A stretch of DNA of 32,273 nucleotides from an uncultured Aquincola sp. (GTDB lineage Bacteria; Pseudomonadota; Gammaproteobacteria; Burkholderiales; Burkholderiaceae): NCBI GenBank assembly GCA_937883885.1, contig CAKZXL010000554.1, positions 1 through 32,273 on the forward strand, in the 5' to 3' direction. A program made the position numbers and the translations under genes. A model generated the notes under the pieces. The model was not told where the DNA came from and searched no databases. It saw only the letters and a list, made by a program, of their open reading frames with translations. Positions within the stretch are counted from its first letter, which is position 1. Every line of letters starts with the position of its first letter. This document shows positions 23,338-31,170 of this stretch, piece by piece.

Positions 23338-24806
23338 TGCGACCCACTCGTCCTTCTTCCCGATCGCGGGGTCGTTCGCTGGCGCCCAGGGCGTTGACGC
23401 TGATCGCCGCCGTGGCGGCTGCCTGTTTCTGCGCGGCGGCTGAAGCGGCCGGGCCGCAAGGCGCGCCGGTCGCGCCTGTCGTGCAGTCCGAAGCAGCCGG
23501 CACGCTCGTGCGCTTTGCCGATGCGGTGCAACTGGCGCTGGCGCGCGACGGCGACCTGCAGAGTGCGCGTGCCACGGTGCGCGCCGCGCAGGCGCAGGTC
23601 GACCAGATCCGATCGCGCTTTTTCCCCTCGGCCGGCGTGCAGCAGGAGCAGGGGCGGCGCGTCACCCGCGAAGCCGGCGCGCTGGTGGACCGCCACGCCC
23701 GCAGCACCGAAGGCTTCGTGCGCTGGAACCTGTACAACGGCGGCAGCGACCGCACCCAGCTGGACGCCGCCCAGCTGGAGCTGCAGGCCGCCGAGGCCGA
23801 TGCCCGGCAGGCGCTGGAAGACGCCTGCGAGCGGGTGGCCAAGGCCTACATCGAGCTGCAGCGGCAGCAGGCGCTGCTCAAGGCGGCCATGTACCGCCAC
23901 GCGGAACTGGCGGACCTGGCCGAGCGCGTGGCGCGCCAGGTGGCTGCGGGCAAGTCGCCGGCGTCCGATGGCGACCTGGCGCAGTCCTCGTTGATCGACG
24001 CCGAGCTGTCGGTGGCCAACAGCCAGGCCGACCTGGCGGCCGCCCGCGCGCAGCTGGGCGTGCTCACCGGACAGGTGGGTGCGCTGCTGGCCGAAGAGAC
24101 GCCGCCCGGCACCAACCCCTGGGCCGGCACGCCCGGCCTGCCTGCAGATGCTCCGTTGGAAGACTGGTGGACCCTGGCCCTGCGCACGCATGCCGGCACC
24201 CAGGCCGCCGCCGCGCGCCGCGAGGCGGCCAAGGCCCGCGTACCGCTGATCGCACCCGAGTACCTGCCGCGCGCCGACCTGATGCTGCGCAAGGGCTTGT
24301 CCGACCGCACCGTACCCGTCGAGTCGACGCAGGACAGGCGCAGCTGGACCGTCACGCTTAGCTACGAGGTGCCGCTGGGCGGCGGCGGCACCGCCCGGCG
24401 CGAAGAGGCGCGCGCCCGCGCCGAGGCGGCGGAAAGCCTGGCCTGGCGCAGCGAGCAGAGCGTGCGCGGCGAGCTGGGCGTGGTGCGGCAGCAGGCGCTG
24501 CAGAACGCGCAGGCGCTGCCTGCACTTGCGCGCCAGCGCGAGCAGCTGAGCGCCGTGGTGCGCGCCAGCGACCTGCAGTACCAGGCAGGCCGCCGCAGCC
24601 TGTTGCAGCTCATCGACCAGCGCGACCGCCGCTTCAATGCCGACCAGCGGGAAGTGGAGGCGGCCTGGCGGCTGCGGCAGGCGTGGCTGCGCATGGCCGC
24701 GCTCACCGGCTCGTTGGCGCCCGCATTGGGCGTCGCCGAAATGCCACGCGACCGCGTCGAAGTGGACCCCATGCGACCCCCGGAACAGGGGCTGGCGCCA
24801 CCTTGA
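23337..24806 (+). CDS. TolC-family outer-membrane channel of the type I secretion system
   Basis: 489 residues. The Arg-rich N-terminus and hydrophobic segment (about 18-37) form a signal peptide, with likely cleavage near AEA|A. The rest shows the twofold helical repeat of TolC trimers: LVRFADAVQLALARDGDLQSARATVRAAQAQVDQ near 57-90, a second similar segment near 270-310, and the closing YQAGRRSLLQLIDQRDRRFNADQREVEAAW, which is diagnostic of adhesin-type TolC proteins. The start shares one base with the hlyD-type stop. It completes the exporter triad, consistent with a dedicated secretion machine for the next gene. A Cys pair in the signal peptide is unlikely to be a lipobox. Confidence 0.93.
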   Translation: MRPTRPSSRSRGRSLAPRALTLIAAVAAACFCAAAEAAGPQGAPVAPVVQSEAAGTLVRFADAVQLALARDGDLQSARATVRAAQAQVDQIRSRFFPSAGVQQEQGRRVTREAGALVDRHARSTEGFVRWNLYNGGSDRTQLDAAQLELQAAEADARQALEDACERVAKAYIELQRQQALLKAAMYRHAELADLAERVARQVAAGKSPASDGDLAQSSLIDAELSVANSQADLAAARAQLGVLTGQVGALLAEETPPGTNPWAGTPGLPADAPLEDWWTLALRTHAGTQAAAARREAAKARVPLIAPEYLPRADLMLRKGLSDRTVPVESTQDRRSWTVTLSYEVPLGGGGTARREEARARAEAAESLAWRSEQSVRGELGVVRQQALQNAQALPALARQREQLSAVVRASDLQYQAGRRSLLQLIDQRDRRFNADQREVEAAWRLRQAWLRMAALTGSLAPALGVAEMPRDRVEVDPMRPPEQGLAPP

Positions 24807-25054
24807 CGAAATGCTAACGAAATGACCTCTACGGCAGAAATGGTGAGAGATCGTTCAAGGTTCGTCGCCGGGTCGCGACACGCCACTATTTGAATGTGCG
24901 CAATTCACGCGTGAATGTCAGAATTGCCACTGCATCTCCCCCTTAATTGATGGGGTCGTCACCTTGTAATGTGATATGTGAACACATGTAAATGATCGAA
25001 ACGTCGGGACAATGGCGGTGCGGCGCTGGGCCGCTTGCGAACCGGGAGGAACAC
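24807..25054 (+). promoter_or_regulatory. AT-rich regulatory region before the secreted adhesin gene, with clustered dyads
   Basis: No gene seen. This is the most AT-rich part of the window. A perfect 14-bp palindrome ATTCACGCGTGAAT (24903-24916) is overlapped by GCAATTC (24900-24906)/GAATTGC (24921-24927). TGAATGT occurs at 24891 and 24912, 21 bp apart. Further on, ATGTG-AA-CACAT lies at 24977-24988. A weak sigma-70-like promoter could be TTGATG (24947) and TGTGAT (24970) with 17-bp spacing. This suggests the substrate gene has its own regulated promoter. Confidence 0.45.
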
Positions 25055-28000
25055 TTGACCGTACTGAATTACTCAACCGCGGTGAATGTCTGGGAAGACA
25101 CGAACAAAGACTTCGACATCACCACGCTGCTGCAACAGGCCGGATACACGCCCAGTGGCACCCTGAGCATCGAGTCGCTGCTGGTCAGCGACGGCAACGG
25201 CGGCTACATCGCAGCACCCACCGCGCTTTTCAGCCAAGTCGATGACCACACCGTCCGCGTCTCGGCGGCGGCCGTGCCGAACTACTTCGGCAACTTCGAT
25301 ACCTTGTCCGTCGTTTTCGACACCGGCGCGGACGTCATCCGCCTGACGCTCAAGGTCATCATCGACCCGGTCAACGACGCGCCCAGCGGCACCGACAGCT
25401 CGGTGGCGCTGCAAGATGGCAGCGGCTACGTCCTCAAGGAATCCGACTTCGGCTTCTCCGACGTCGACGGCAACAACTTCAAGTCGGTGGTGATCAACGC
25501 GCTGCCCGCCACCGGCACGGTGCTGCTCAACGGTGTGGCCATCGCCCCCGGCACCGAAGTGCAGATCGCCGACATCCGCTCGGGTCTGCTGACTTACCAG
25601 CCCGCGCAAGGCTCCACCGGCACGGTCGGCCTGTCGTTCCAGGTGCGCGACGACGGCGGGCTCGTGGGCACCGGTGCCGCCGACCTCGACCCGACGCCCA
25701 ACGTGCTCAGCTTCAAGCTGCCCGCGCTGGCCTCGATGGGTGACCGCGTCTGGCTCGACAGCAACGGCAACGGCCTGCAAGACAGCGGCGAAGCCGGCTT
25801 TGCCAATGTCACGGTCAAGTTGCTGAACGCCAGCGGCGCCGTGGTGGCCACCACCACCACCGACGCTGCAGGCAACTACCTGTTCCAGGGTCTGCTGCCC
25901 GGCCAGTACAAGGTGCAGGTGGTCAGCCCCGACGGCTACAAGTTCACCACGGCCGACGCCGGCACCAACGACGCCATCGACAACGACGTGGTGTGGAACG
26001 GTACCGGCACCAACACCGGCACCAGCGGCCTGGTCACGCTGGCCGCGGGTGAAAACAACACCAGCGTCGACGCCGGCCTGAAGGTCTGCCTCGTCAAGGT
26101 GGGCGACACCATCTGGTGGGACGCCAACGGCAACGGCGTGCAGGACACCGGCGAGCGCGGTGTGGCGGGCGTCAACGTCAAGCTGACCAGTGCCGGCAGC
26201 GACGGCGTCTTCGGCACCGCCGACGACTCGGTGCGCACCACCACCACCGACGCCAACGGCAAGTACGCCTTCAACGACGTGGCCTGGGGCAAGTACAAGC
26301 TCACGCTGGACACCCCCGACGGCTTTGCCGTGACCAAGGCCGACGCGGGCACCAACGACGCCGTCGACTCCGACTTCAAGGCCGTCACCACGTCCACGTC
26401 AGTCAACCTGATCACCAACGGCAGTTTCGAGAACCTGAACTGCGGCGTGCCGGTGGGCTGGTGCGGCCTGGGTGACGTCATCGAAGCCGGTGCTGCCAGC
26501 GCCTATGGCGTCACTGGCGCCACCGGTGCCACGGTGGTGGAACTGGACGCCCGCTACACCGCCTCGCTGCTGGGTGGCACCGGGCTTTACCAGGACGTGA
26601 AGACGACAGCCGGCCAGACCTACCAGCTGTCGGTCGATGTGGCCGCCCGTGCATGCACGAAGCTCAGCACCAACACCGTCGAGGTGTGGTGGAACAACAC
26701 CCGCATCGCCACCATCGACCCCACCAGCACCGCGCTGAAGACCTACAGCTTCTCGGTGACCGGCACTGGCGCGAACGACCGCCTGTCGTTCCGCGAGCAG
26801 TGTGGTGACGACGACGGCGTCGGCGGCATCATCGACAACGTCAAGCTCATCGGCAGCACCAGCAGCACCGTGTACGAAGCCGGCTTCCAGGTGGCCAGCT
26901 GCGACGACAACCTGACGCTGGATGGCGGCCTGATCGTGACCAAGCCCGCCACGCTGGGCAACAAGGTGTGGTTCGACCAGAACGGCGATGGTTTGCAGGA
27001 CGCCTGCGAGCCCGGCGCCGCCGGCGTGACCGTGCGACTGCTGGACGCGGCCGGCACGGTGGTGGCCACCACGGTGACCGACTCCACCGGCGGCTACCTG
27101 TTCACCGGCCTGCCGCCCGGCCAGTACGCGGTGCAGGTGGTGGCCCCGGCGGGCCAGATGTTCACGTCGGCCAACGTCGGCAGCAACGACGGCATCGACA
27201 GCGACGTGGTGTGGAGCGGCAGCGGCAACACCGCCACCTCCGGCCTGGTGACGCTGGCCGTCGGTGAGACCAACCTGACCGTGGACGCCGGCCTCAAGCC
27301 CGTCGTCTGCAACATCGGCGACCGCGTGTGGGCCGACACCAATGGCAACGGCCTGCAAGACGCCGGTGAAGGCGGCGTGGCCGGCGTGGCGGTCAAGCTG
27401 ATCGGCGCTGGTGCCGACGGCCTGTTCAACACGGCCGACGACACCTCGCGCGTGACGGTGACCGACGCCAACGGCAAGTACCTGTTCGACAACGTCGGTG
27501 CCGGCAGCTACAAGGTGGCGCTGGCGCTGGCCAAGGGCTACCAGCTGACCGCGGCCGACGTCGGCAGCAACGACGCCATCGACTCCGACTTCCGTGCCAT
27601 CGGCGCCTCGACGACCGGGTCCAACCTGATCATCAACGGCAGCTTCGAAGACAACTTCGGCTGTGGCAATGGCGAATGGAAGACGCTCAGCGGCTACAGC
27701 CCCAGCGTCGGCCAGACGTCGGATTTCGGTGTGAGCGGCAACACGGGCGTGTATGCGGCCCAACTGGACTCCGAGTACAACTGGGGCAGGGCTCAGGGCC
27801 TCTACCAGGACGTGCAGACGCAGCAGGGCCAGACCTACCAGCTGTCGGTGGACCTGGCGAGCCGTGCCAACACTGCTGTGTCCACCAACACGGTGGAAGT
27901 GTGGTGGAACGGCAGCTGCATCGCGTCGATCGACCCGGCGACCACCAAGCTGACGACCTACACCTTCACGGTCACGGGCACCGGTGGCCTCGACCGCCTG

Positions 28001-29443
28001 ACCTTCCGTGACCAGGCCGGCGATGACGACGGCATGGGCGGCATCATCGACAACGTTCGCCTGACCTCGCTGCCTTGGGCCTACGAGTCGGCCGCCTTCC
28101 AGGTGACGACCGCCACCGACAACCTGACCATCGACGCAGGCTTGACCTCGCGTGCCTTGATCTCGTTGGTGGGCACCGAAGCCATCTATGAAGGCAACAA
28201 CGCCAACTACACGCTGCAGCTGAGCCAAGCGTTGGCGGTCGATACCACGGTGTTCGTGTCCTTCGCCAACGGCACGGCCAACCGCGCCACGGGCTGGCTG
28301 GGCAACCAGACGGTGACGGCGGGCGGTGGCTACACCACCCAGGACGGTGTGTACCACGCCAACCAGTACTACGACCCTGTCACCGGCACGTACGGCAACC
28401 AGGCCAACACGTCCACTGCACAGACGCAGGACTTCAGCGTCAAGGACATCAACGGCGCTTACCTGCCCACCACGGCCGACGGCTTCTACGTCACGATCAA
28501 GGCGGGGCAGACCAGCTCTGCGTCGTTCAACATCGAGGCCTGGCAGGAGAAGGTCTACGTCGATCGCGACTTCGTGGCCGACACGACCTACCGGGAAGCG
28601 GCCTGGGAAACGTTCCAGATCAAGCTCAGCGGTGGCAACAGCCTGACCGACTTCACCGAGACCAGCAAGACGGTCTCGATCGGCGACACCACCACGTACT
28701 ACGCCTACAGCCCCATCGTGCTGGACCTGGACGGCAACGGCATCCAGACCAAGGCGCTGATCGACGCGGGCGGCAAGTTCGATCTGCTGGGCACCGGCCA
28801 TGCCGTGAAGTCGGGCTGGATCTCCAGCGGCGACGGTTTCCTGGCGGTTGATGCCAACCACAACGGCCGCATCGACGGTGTCTCCGAGCTGTTCGGCAGC
28901 GCTGAGCGTGGCGTCGGCTTCGCCAAGCTGGCTTCGTTCGACAGCAACGGTGATGGCCTGGTGGACGCCAAGGACGCGGGCTTCAGCGAGCTCAGCATCT
29001 GGCAGGACGCCAATGGCAACCACCAGACCGACGCGGGCGAACTGCACACGCTGGCCGAGATGGGCATCGCCAGCCTGAAGACCGGGTACACGAACCTGGA
29101 CGTCACGCAGCTGGGCAACCTGCTGGGTGAAGCCAGCACCGCCACCCGCGCCGACGGCAGCAGCATCGACATGGTGGACGTGTACTTCAACGTCTACGCC
29201 GACGATGCCGCGGCCGCCAAGGCTGCGCTGCCTTCGCTCGACGGTCTGCTGTCGCAGGACGACGCGCTGCTGCACCACGCCTTCGCGGGTGGTGCACCGG
29301 CGGTGGCCGGTGGCTGCGCCGGCTGCCCGGTGCCCGCCGCCGACGCCACGGCCCTGCACGCCGACGCCAGCGCCGAGCTGGTGCGGCAGCTGATCGCCCA
29401 CATCAAGAACGCCGATCACAGCGCTGTTGCTGCGGTCGCGTAA
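25055..29443 (+). CDS. Large modular type I-secreted surface protein/adhesin candidate
   Basis: 1462 residues, no signal peptide, directly after a type I exporter. Order seen: cadherin-like N-terminal domains (about 1-225); SdrD B-like domain at 228 (GDRVWLDSNGNGLQD); a second at 349 (longer, with GSDGVFGTADD); a lectin-like/DUF642-like domain at 451 (NLITNGSFEN ... YQDVKTTAGQTYQLSVD ... GGIIDNVKL); the same three again at 634, 754 and 857; a Calx-beta-like part (1034-1215); and from 1219 a LDLDGNG block with four Asp/Asn-rich Ca-loops. It lacks RTX nonapeptides. The TTG start at 25055 is preferred for its SD (GGAGG, 5-nt spacing); an ATG at 24992 has none. Twelve Cys residues are unusual for this class. 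Adhesin role is inferred. Confidence 0.88.
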   Translation: MTVLNYSTAVNVWEDTNKDFDITTLLQQAGYTPSGTLSIESLLVSDGNGGYIAAPTALFSQVDDHTVRVSAAAVPNYFGNFDTLSVVFDTGADVIRLTLKVIIDPVNDAPSGTDSSVALQDGSGYVLKESDFGFSDVDGNNFKSVVINALPATGTVLLNGVAIAPGTEVQIADIRSGLLTYQPAQGSTGTVGLSFQVRDDGGLVGTGAADLDPTPNVLSFKLPALASMGDRVWLDSNGNGLQDSGEAGFANVTVKLLNASGAVVATTTTDAAGNYLFQGLLPGQYKVQVVSPDGYKFTTADAGTNDAIDNDVVWNGTGTNTGTSGLVTLAAGENNTSVDAGLKVCLVKVGDTIWWDANGNGVQDTGERGVAGVNVKLTSAGSDGVFGTADDSVRTTTTDANGKYAFNDVAWGKYKLTLDTPDGFAVTKADAGTNDAVDSDFKAVTTSTSVNLITNGSFENLNCGVPVGWCGLGDVIEAGAASAYGVTGATGATVVELDARYTASLLGGTGLYQDVKTTAGQTYQLSVDVAARACTKLSTNTVEVWWNNTRIATIDPTSTALKTYSFSVTGTGANDRLSFREQCGDDDGVGGIIDNVKLIGSTSSTVYEAGFQVASCDDNLTLDGGLIVTKPATLGNKVWFDQNGDGLQDACEPGAAGVTVRLLDAAGTVVATTVTDSTGGYLFTGLPPGQYAVQVVAPAGQMFTSANVGSNDGIDSDVVWSGSGNTATSGLVTLAVGETNLTVDAGLKPVVCNIGDRVWADTNGNGLQDAGEGGVAGVAVKLIGAGADGLFNTADDTSRVTVTDANGKYLFDNVGAGSYKVALALAKGYQLTAADVGSNDAIDSDFRAIGASTTGSNLIINGSFEDNFGCGNGEWKTLSGYSPSVGQTSDFGVSGNTGVYAAQLDSEYNWGRAQGLYQDVQTQQGQTYQLSVDLASRANTAVSTNTVEVWWNGSCIASIDPATTKLTTYTFTVTGTGGLDRLTFRDQAGDDDGMGGIIDNVRLTSLPWAYESAAFQVTTATDNLTIDAGLTSRALISLVGTEAIYEGNNANYTLQLSQALAVDTTVFVSFANGTANRATGWLGNQTVTAGGGYTTQDGVYHANQYYDPVTGTYGNQANTSTAQTQDFSVKDINGAYLPTTADGFYVTIKAGQTSSASFNIEAWQEKVYVDRDFVADTTYREAAWETFQIKLSGGNSLTDFTETSKTVSIGDTTTYYAYSPIVLDLDGNGIQTKALIDAGGKFDLLGTGHAVKSGWISSGDGFLAVDANHNGRIDGVSELFGSAERGVGFAKLASFDSNGDGLVDAKDAGFSELSIWQDANGNHQTDAGELHTLAEMGIASLKTGYTNLDVTQLGNLLGEASTATRADGSSIDMVDVYFNVYADDAAAAKAALPSLDGLLSQDDALLHHAFAGGAPAVAGGCAGCPVPAADATALHADASAELVRQLIAHIKNADHSAVAAVA
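25736..28140 (+). repeat. Tandem duplication of a 1.2-kb three-domain module inside the adhesin gene
   Basis: Equivalent domain starts are at 25736/26954, 26099/27314 and 26405/27623, offsets of 1218, 1215 and 1218 bp. The two copies are clearly diverged in protein and DNA but keep shared stretches, for example GGCCAGACCTACCAGCTGTC at 26612 and 27827. This is an in-frame duplication of about 406 residues. Confidence 0.85.
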
Positions 29444-29457
29444 GGCCCCGAGGCCTT
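29442..29457 (+). other. Short hairpin just after the adhesin stop codon
   Basis: AAGGCC (29442-29447) and GGCCTT (29452-29457) with a 4-nt loop, starting at the adhesin stop codon. No T-run follows, so it probably does not terminate. It could be an mRNA-processing or partial attenuation element between the adhesin and the PEP-CTERM gene (inference). Confidence 0.35.
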
Positions 29458-29526
29458 GCCGGAGGAAGCCGGTCGGCACGTCGCCGCCCGGCTTGCAATC
29501 AAACCCTTGAAGGGAGAGGAATCACC

Positions 29527-30156
29527 ATGAAGCAAAGTCACTTCCGCCTGGCGGGCCTGGCCGCTGCGGCGCTGCTGGCCACGTCGGCCGCGCATGCCGA
29601 CACGCTGTCGGTCAACAACTACGCCACCACCGCCGACGGCCGCCTGGCCACCGGCAGTGTCGCGATCCTGTCGGGCGGCACCTCCGACCCGGTGCTGTTC
29701 AATGTGCTGAACAAGACGACCGGCACCTCGTTCCTGGCCTACTGCATCGAGCAAAGCCAGACCGTGCGCCGTTCCGACCAAACCTACAGCGCTGCCGCCT
29801 ACTCGGCCCCGGCTGGCGTGCAGGAGCTGTACGACCGGTTCTACAGCACTTCGCTGCAGACGCAGCGGGGTGCGGTCGCCTTCCAGCTGGCGCTGTGGGA
29901 CCTGACCGGCAACACCAGCCTCAGCAGCTACTCGTCGTCGGACGCCAACGTCGCGCTGGCCACGACCTGGCTGAACACCGTGAACGCCGACAACAACCCG
30001 TTTGCCCAACAGTACACGCTGACGCGTTGGTCGAGCAGCAGCCTGCAGGACGTGGTGCAGGCCGCGCCGGTGCCGGAGCCCGAAACCTATGCGCTGATGC
30101 TCGCCGGCCTGGGCGCCATCGGCCTGATCGCTCGCCGCCGCCAAGAGCCGCGCTGA
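29527..30156 (+). CDS. PEP-CTERM exosortase substrate with possible Cys-Gln thioester motif
   Basis: 209 residues, exported. Signal peptide 1-24 (MKQSHFRLAG..., cleavage near AHA|D). The C-terminus has the PEP-CTERM sorting signal: VPEPETYAL (182-190), a short membrane helix and a basic RRR end, cut by an exosortase and tied to exopolysaccharide-producing bacteria. In between, YCIEQ with C73, the only Cys of the mature protein, and AFQLALW with Q120 match the two-part pattern of thioester domains, in which Cys and Gln side chains crosslink. Good SD (AGGGAGAGG) before the ATG. It is 83 bp after the adhesin gene and before a strong terminator, so it likely shares its transcript. The exosortase is not in the window. 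Confidence 0.92.
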   Translation: MKQSHFRLAGLAAAALLATSAAHADTLSVNNYATTADGRLATGSVAILSGGTSDPVLFNVLNKTTGTSFLAYCIEQSQTVRRSDQTYSAAAYSAPAGVQELYDRFYSTSLQTQRGAVAFQLALWDLTGNTSLSSYSSSDANVALATTWLNTVNADNNPFAQQYTLTRWSSSSLQDVVQAAPVPEPETYALMLAGLGAIGLIARRRQEPR

Positions 30157-30211
30157 ACGACATTGCGGCCACCATGCCGCTGGGCGTGAGGTAGCCCATC
30201 TGCCTTCCGCC

Positions 30212-30242
30212 AAGGGCGCCCCCACCGGGGCGCCCTTTTTTT
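30212..30242 (+). terminator. Intrinsic terminator after the PEP-CTERM gene
   Basis: Perfect 11-bp stem AAGGGCGCCCC (30212-30222) and GGGGCGCCCTT (30227-30237), 4-nt loop, followed by a T-run to 30242. It ends the plus-strand secretion/surface transcript. On the minus strand only TT follows, so it is mainly one-directional. Confidence 0.88.
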
Positions 30243-30252
30243 CATCTGCCGC

Positions 30253-31008
30253 TCAGAGGGACGAAGCCACCGCCGATGGCGCGAAGCCCAGCGGCGCTGC
30301 CCAGCCAGCGTAGGTCTTGGGCAGCGGGCGCGCATAGTCGCCCTGCTTGGAGGTGTGCAGCCCCAGCGCGGCCAGGCCTTCCGCGAACTTGATGGCGGCG
30401 GCCACGCCGTCGATCACCGGCACGCCCAGCCGCTGCTGCAGCTGCGCCGCCAGGTCGGCCATGCCGGCGCAGCCCAGCACGATGGCGCCGCTGCGGTCGT
30501 GCTGCAGGGCGTGCCGGGCCGCCGCCTCAATGCGGGCCACCAGCGCGGAGCCTGCGGCTTCCAGCTCCAGCACCGGGATGTCGGTGCCGTGCACGCCGCG
30601 GCAGCGGCGCTCGAAGCCGTACTTGTGCAGCAGGTGCTCGGCGATCACGCAGGTACGCGTCATCGTGGTGACGACGGAAAAGCCGGTGGACAGGAAAGAA
30701 GCCGCATGGAAGGCCGCCTCGGCGATGCCGATGACCGGCGCAGTGCAGGCCTCGCGCGCGGCGTCCAGGCCCGGATCGCCGAAGCAGGCGATGACCACGC
30801 CGTCCACCTGCGCACCGTGCAGGCGCGCCTGCTGCGCCACGCCGGCGGCCGCAAAGGCGTCGTCGTAGTGCCCTTCGATGGAGGCCGCACCGAAATCGGG
30901 CTGGGTGGCCACGATGGTGGTGCCCGGCGCGGCCACGGCGCGGGCGGCCGCGGCGATCTGCGCGGTCATCGCGGCCGAGGTGTTGGGGTTGACGACAAGC
31001 AGTTTCAT
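30253..31008 (-). CDS. Asp/Glu/hydantoin racemase-family protein
   Basis: 251 residues, cytoplasmic, cofactor-independent two-cysteine racemase fold. It opens MKLLVVNPNTS as hydantoin/allantoin racemases do. The two catalytic Cys lie in IACFGDPG (C75) and LGCAGM (C180). The substrate could be a hydantoin, allantoin, aspartate/glutamate or a related compound; sequence alone does not decide. The ATG at 31008 is the family start with an upstream GGAG; the frame is open much further upstream but not family-like. It is divergent from an ABC importer ATPase with which it probably shares control, suggesting uptake and use of the same N-containing compound (inference). It converges on the PEP-CTERM gene. 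Confidence 0.92.
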   Translation of the reverse strand: MKLLVVNPNTSAAMTAQIAAAARAVAAPGTTIVATQPDFGAASIEGHYDDAFAAAGVAQQARLHGAQVDGVVIACFGDPGLDAAREACTAPVIGIAEAAFHAASFLSTGFSVVTTMTRTCVIAEHLLHKYGFERRCRGVHGTDIPVLELEAAGSALVARIEAAARHALQHDRSGAIVLGCAGMADLAAQLQQRLGVPVIDGVAAAIKFAEGLAALGLHTSKQGDYARPLPKTYAGWAAPLGFAPSAVASSL

Positions 31009-31049
31009 GCGGACTCCGGCAGCGGAGGGAAGGGCAGTGGGTGAGGGGG

Positions 31050-31061
31050 ATTGCATACAAA
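31050..31061. promoter_or_regulatory. Operator-like site, racemase-proximal copy
   Basis: ATTGCATACAAA, 41 bp upstream of the racemase start. The core TTGCATACAA is near-palindromic (TTG-N-AT-N-CAA), the style bound by many GntR-family repressors. An identical copy lies exactly 100 bp away. Regulator not in the window. Confidence 0.5.
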
Positions 31062-31149
31062 GCAAGCTCTGCCGCCCCATCGCGGGGCGGTTGGTGGCAG
31101 CGCCCGCAAATGCCGCGCCTGCCTTGGTGCAAGACCACTTGGCACATGC

Positions 31150-31161
31150 ATTGCATACAAA
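31150..31161. promoter_or_regulatory. Operator-like site, importer-proximal copy
   Basis: Second identical ATTGCATACAAA, ending only 9 bp before the ATG of the importer ATPase gene. It takes the place where an SD would be and could overlap a -10 element, so the message may be nearly leaderless and blocked by a bound repressor (inference). Confidence 0.5.
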
Positions 31162-31170
31162 ACGGCCACG

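Noticed and set aside
23337..23450. Lipoprotein signal in the TolC-like protein
   Set aside because: AAAC lacks the Leu/Val/Ile at -3 of a lipobox; an ordinary signal peptide fits better.
24968..24988. CRP-like site TGTGA...ACACA before the adhesin gene
   Set aside because: The second half-site is not TCACA and the overall symmetry is poor.
25055..25740. LapG-type di-alanine cleavage site in the adhesin N-terminus
   Set aside because: No AAG/TAAG motif in the N-terminal region; no LapD/LapG genes in the window.
26399..29479. 1026-codon open frame on the minus strand across the adhesin gene
   Set aside because: Antisense shadow of a GC-rich, Asp/Asn/Gly-repetitive gene; low-complexity Val/Gly/His/Arg protein with no domain and no SD.
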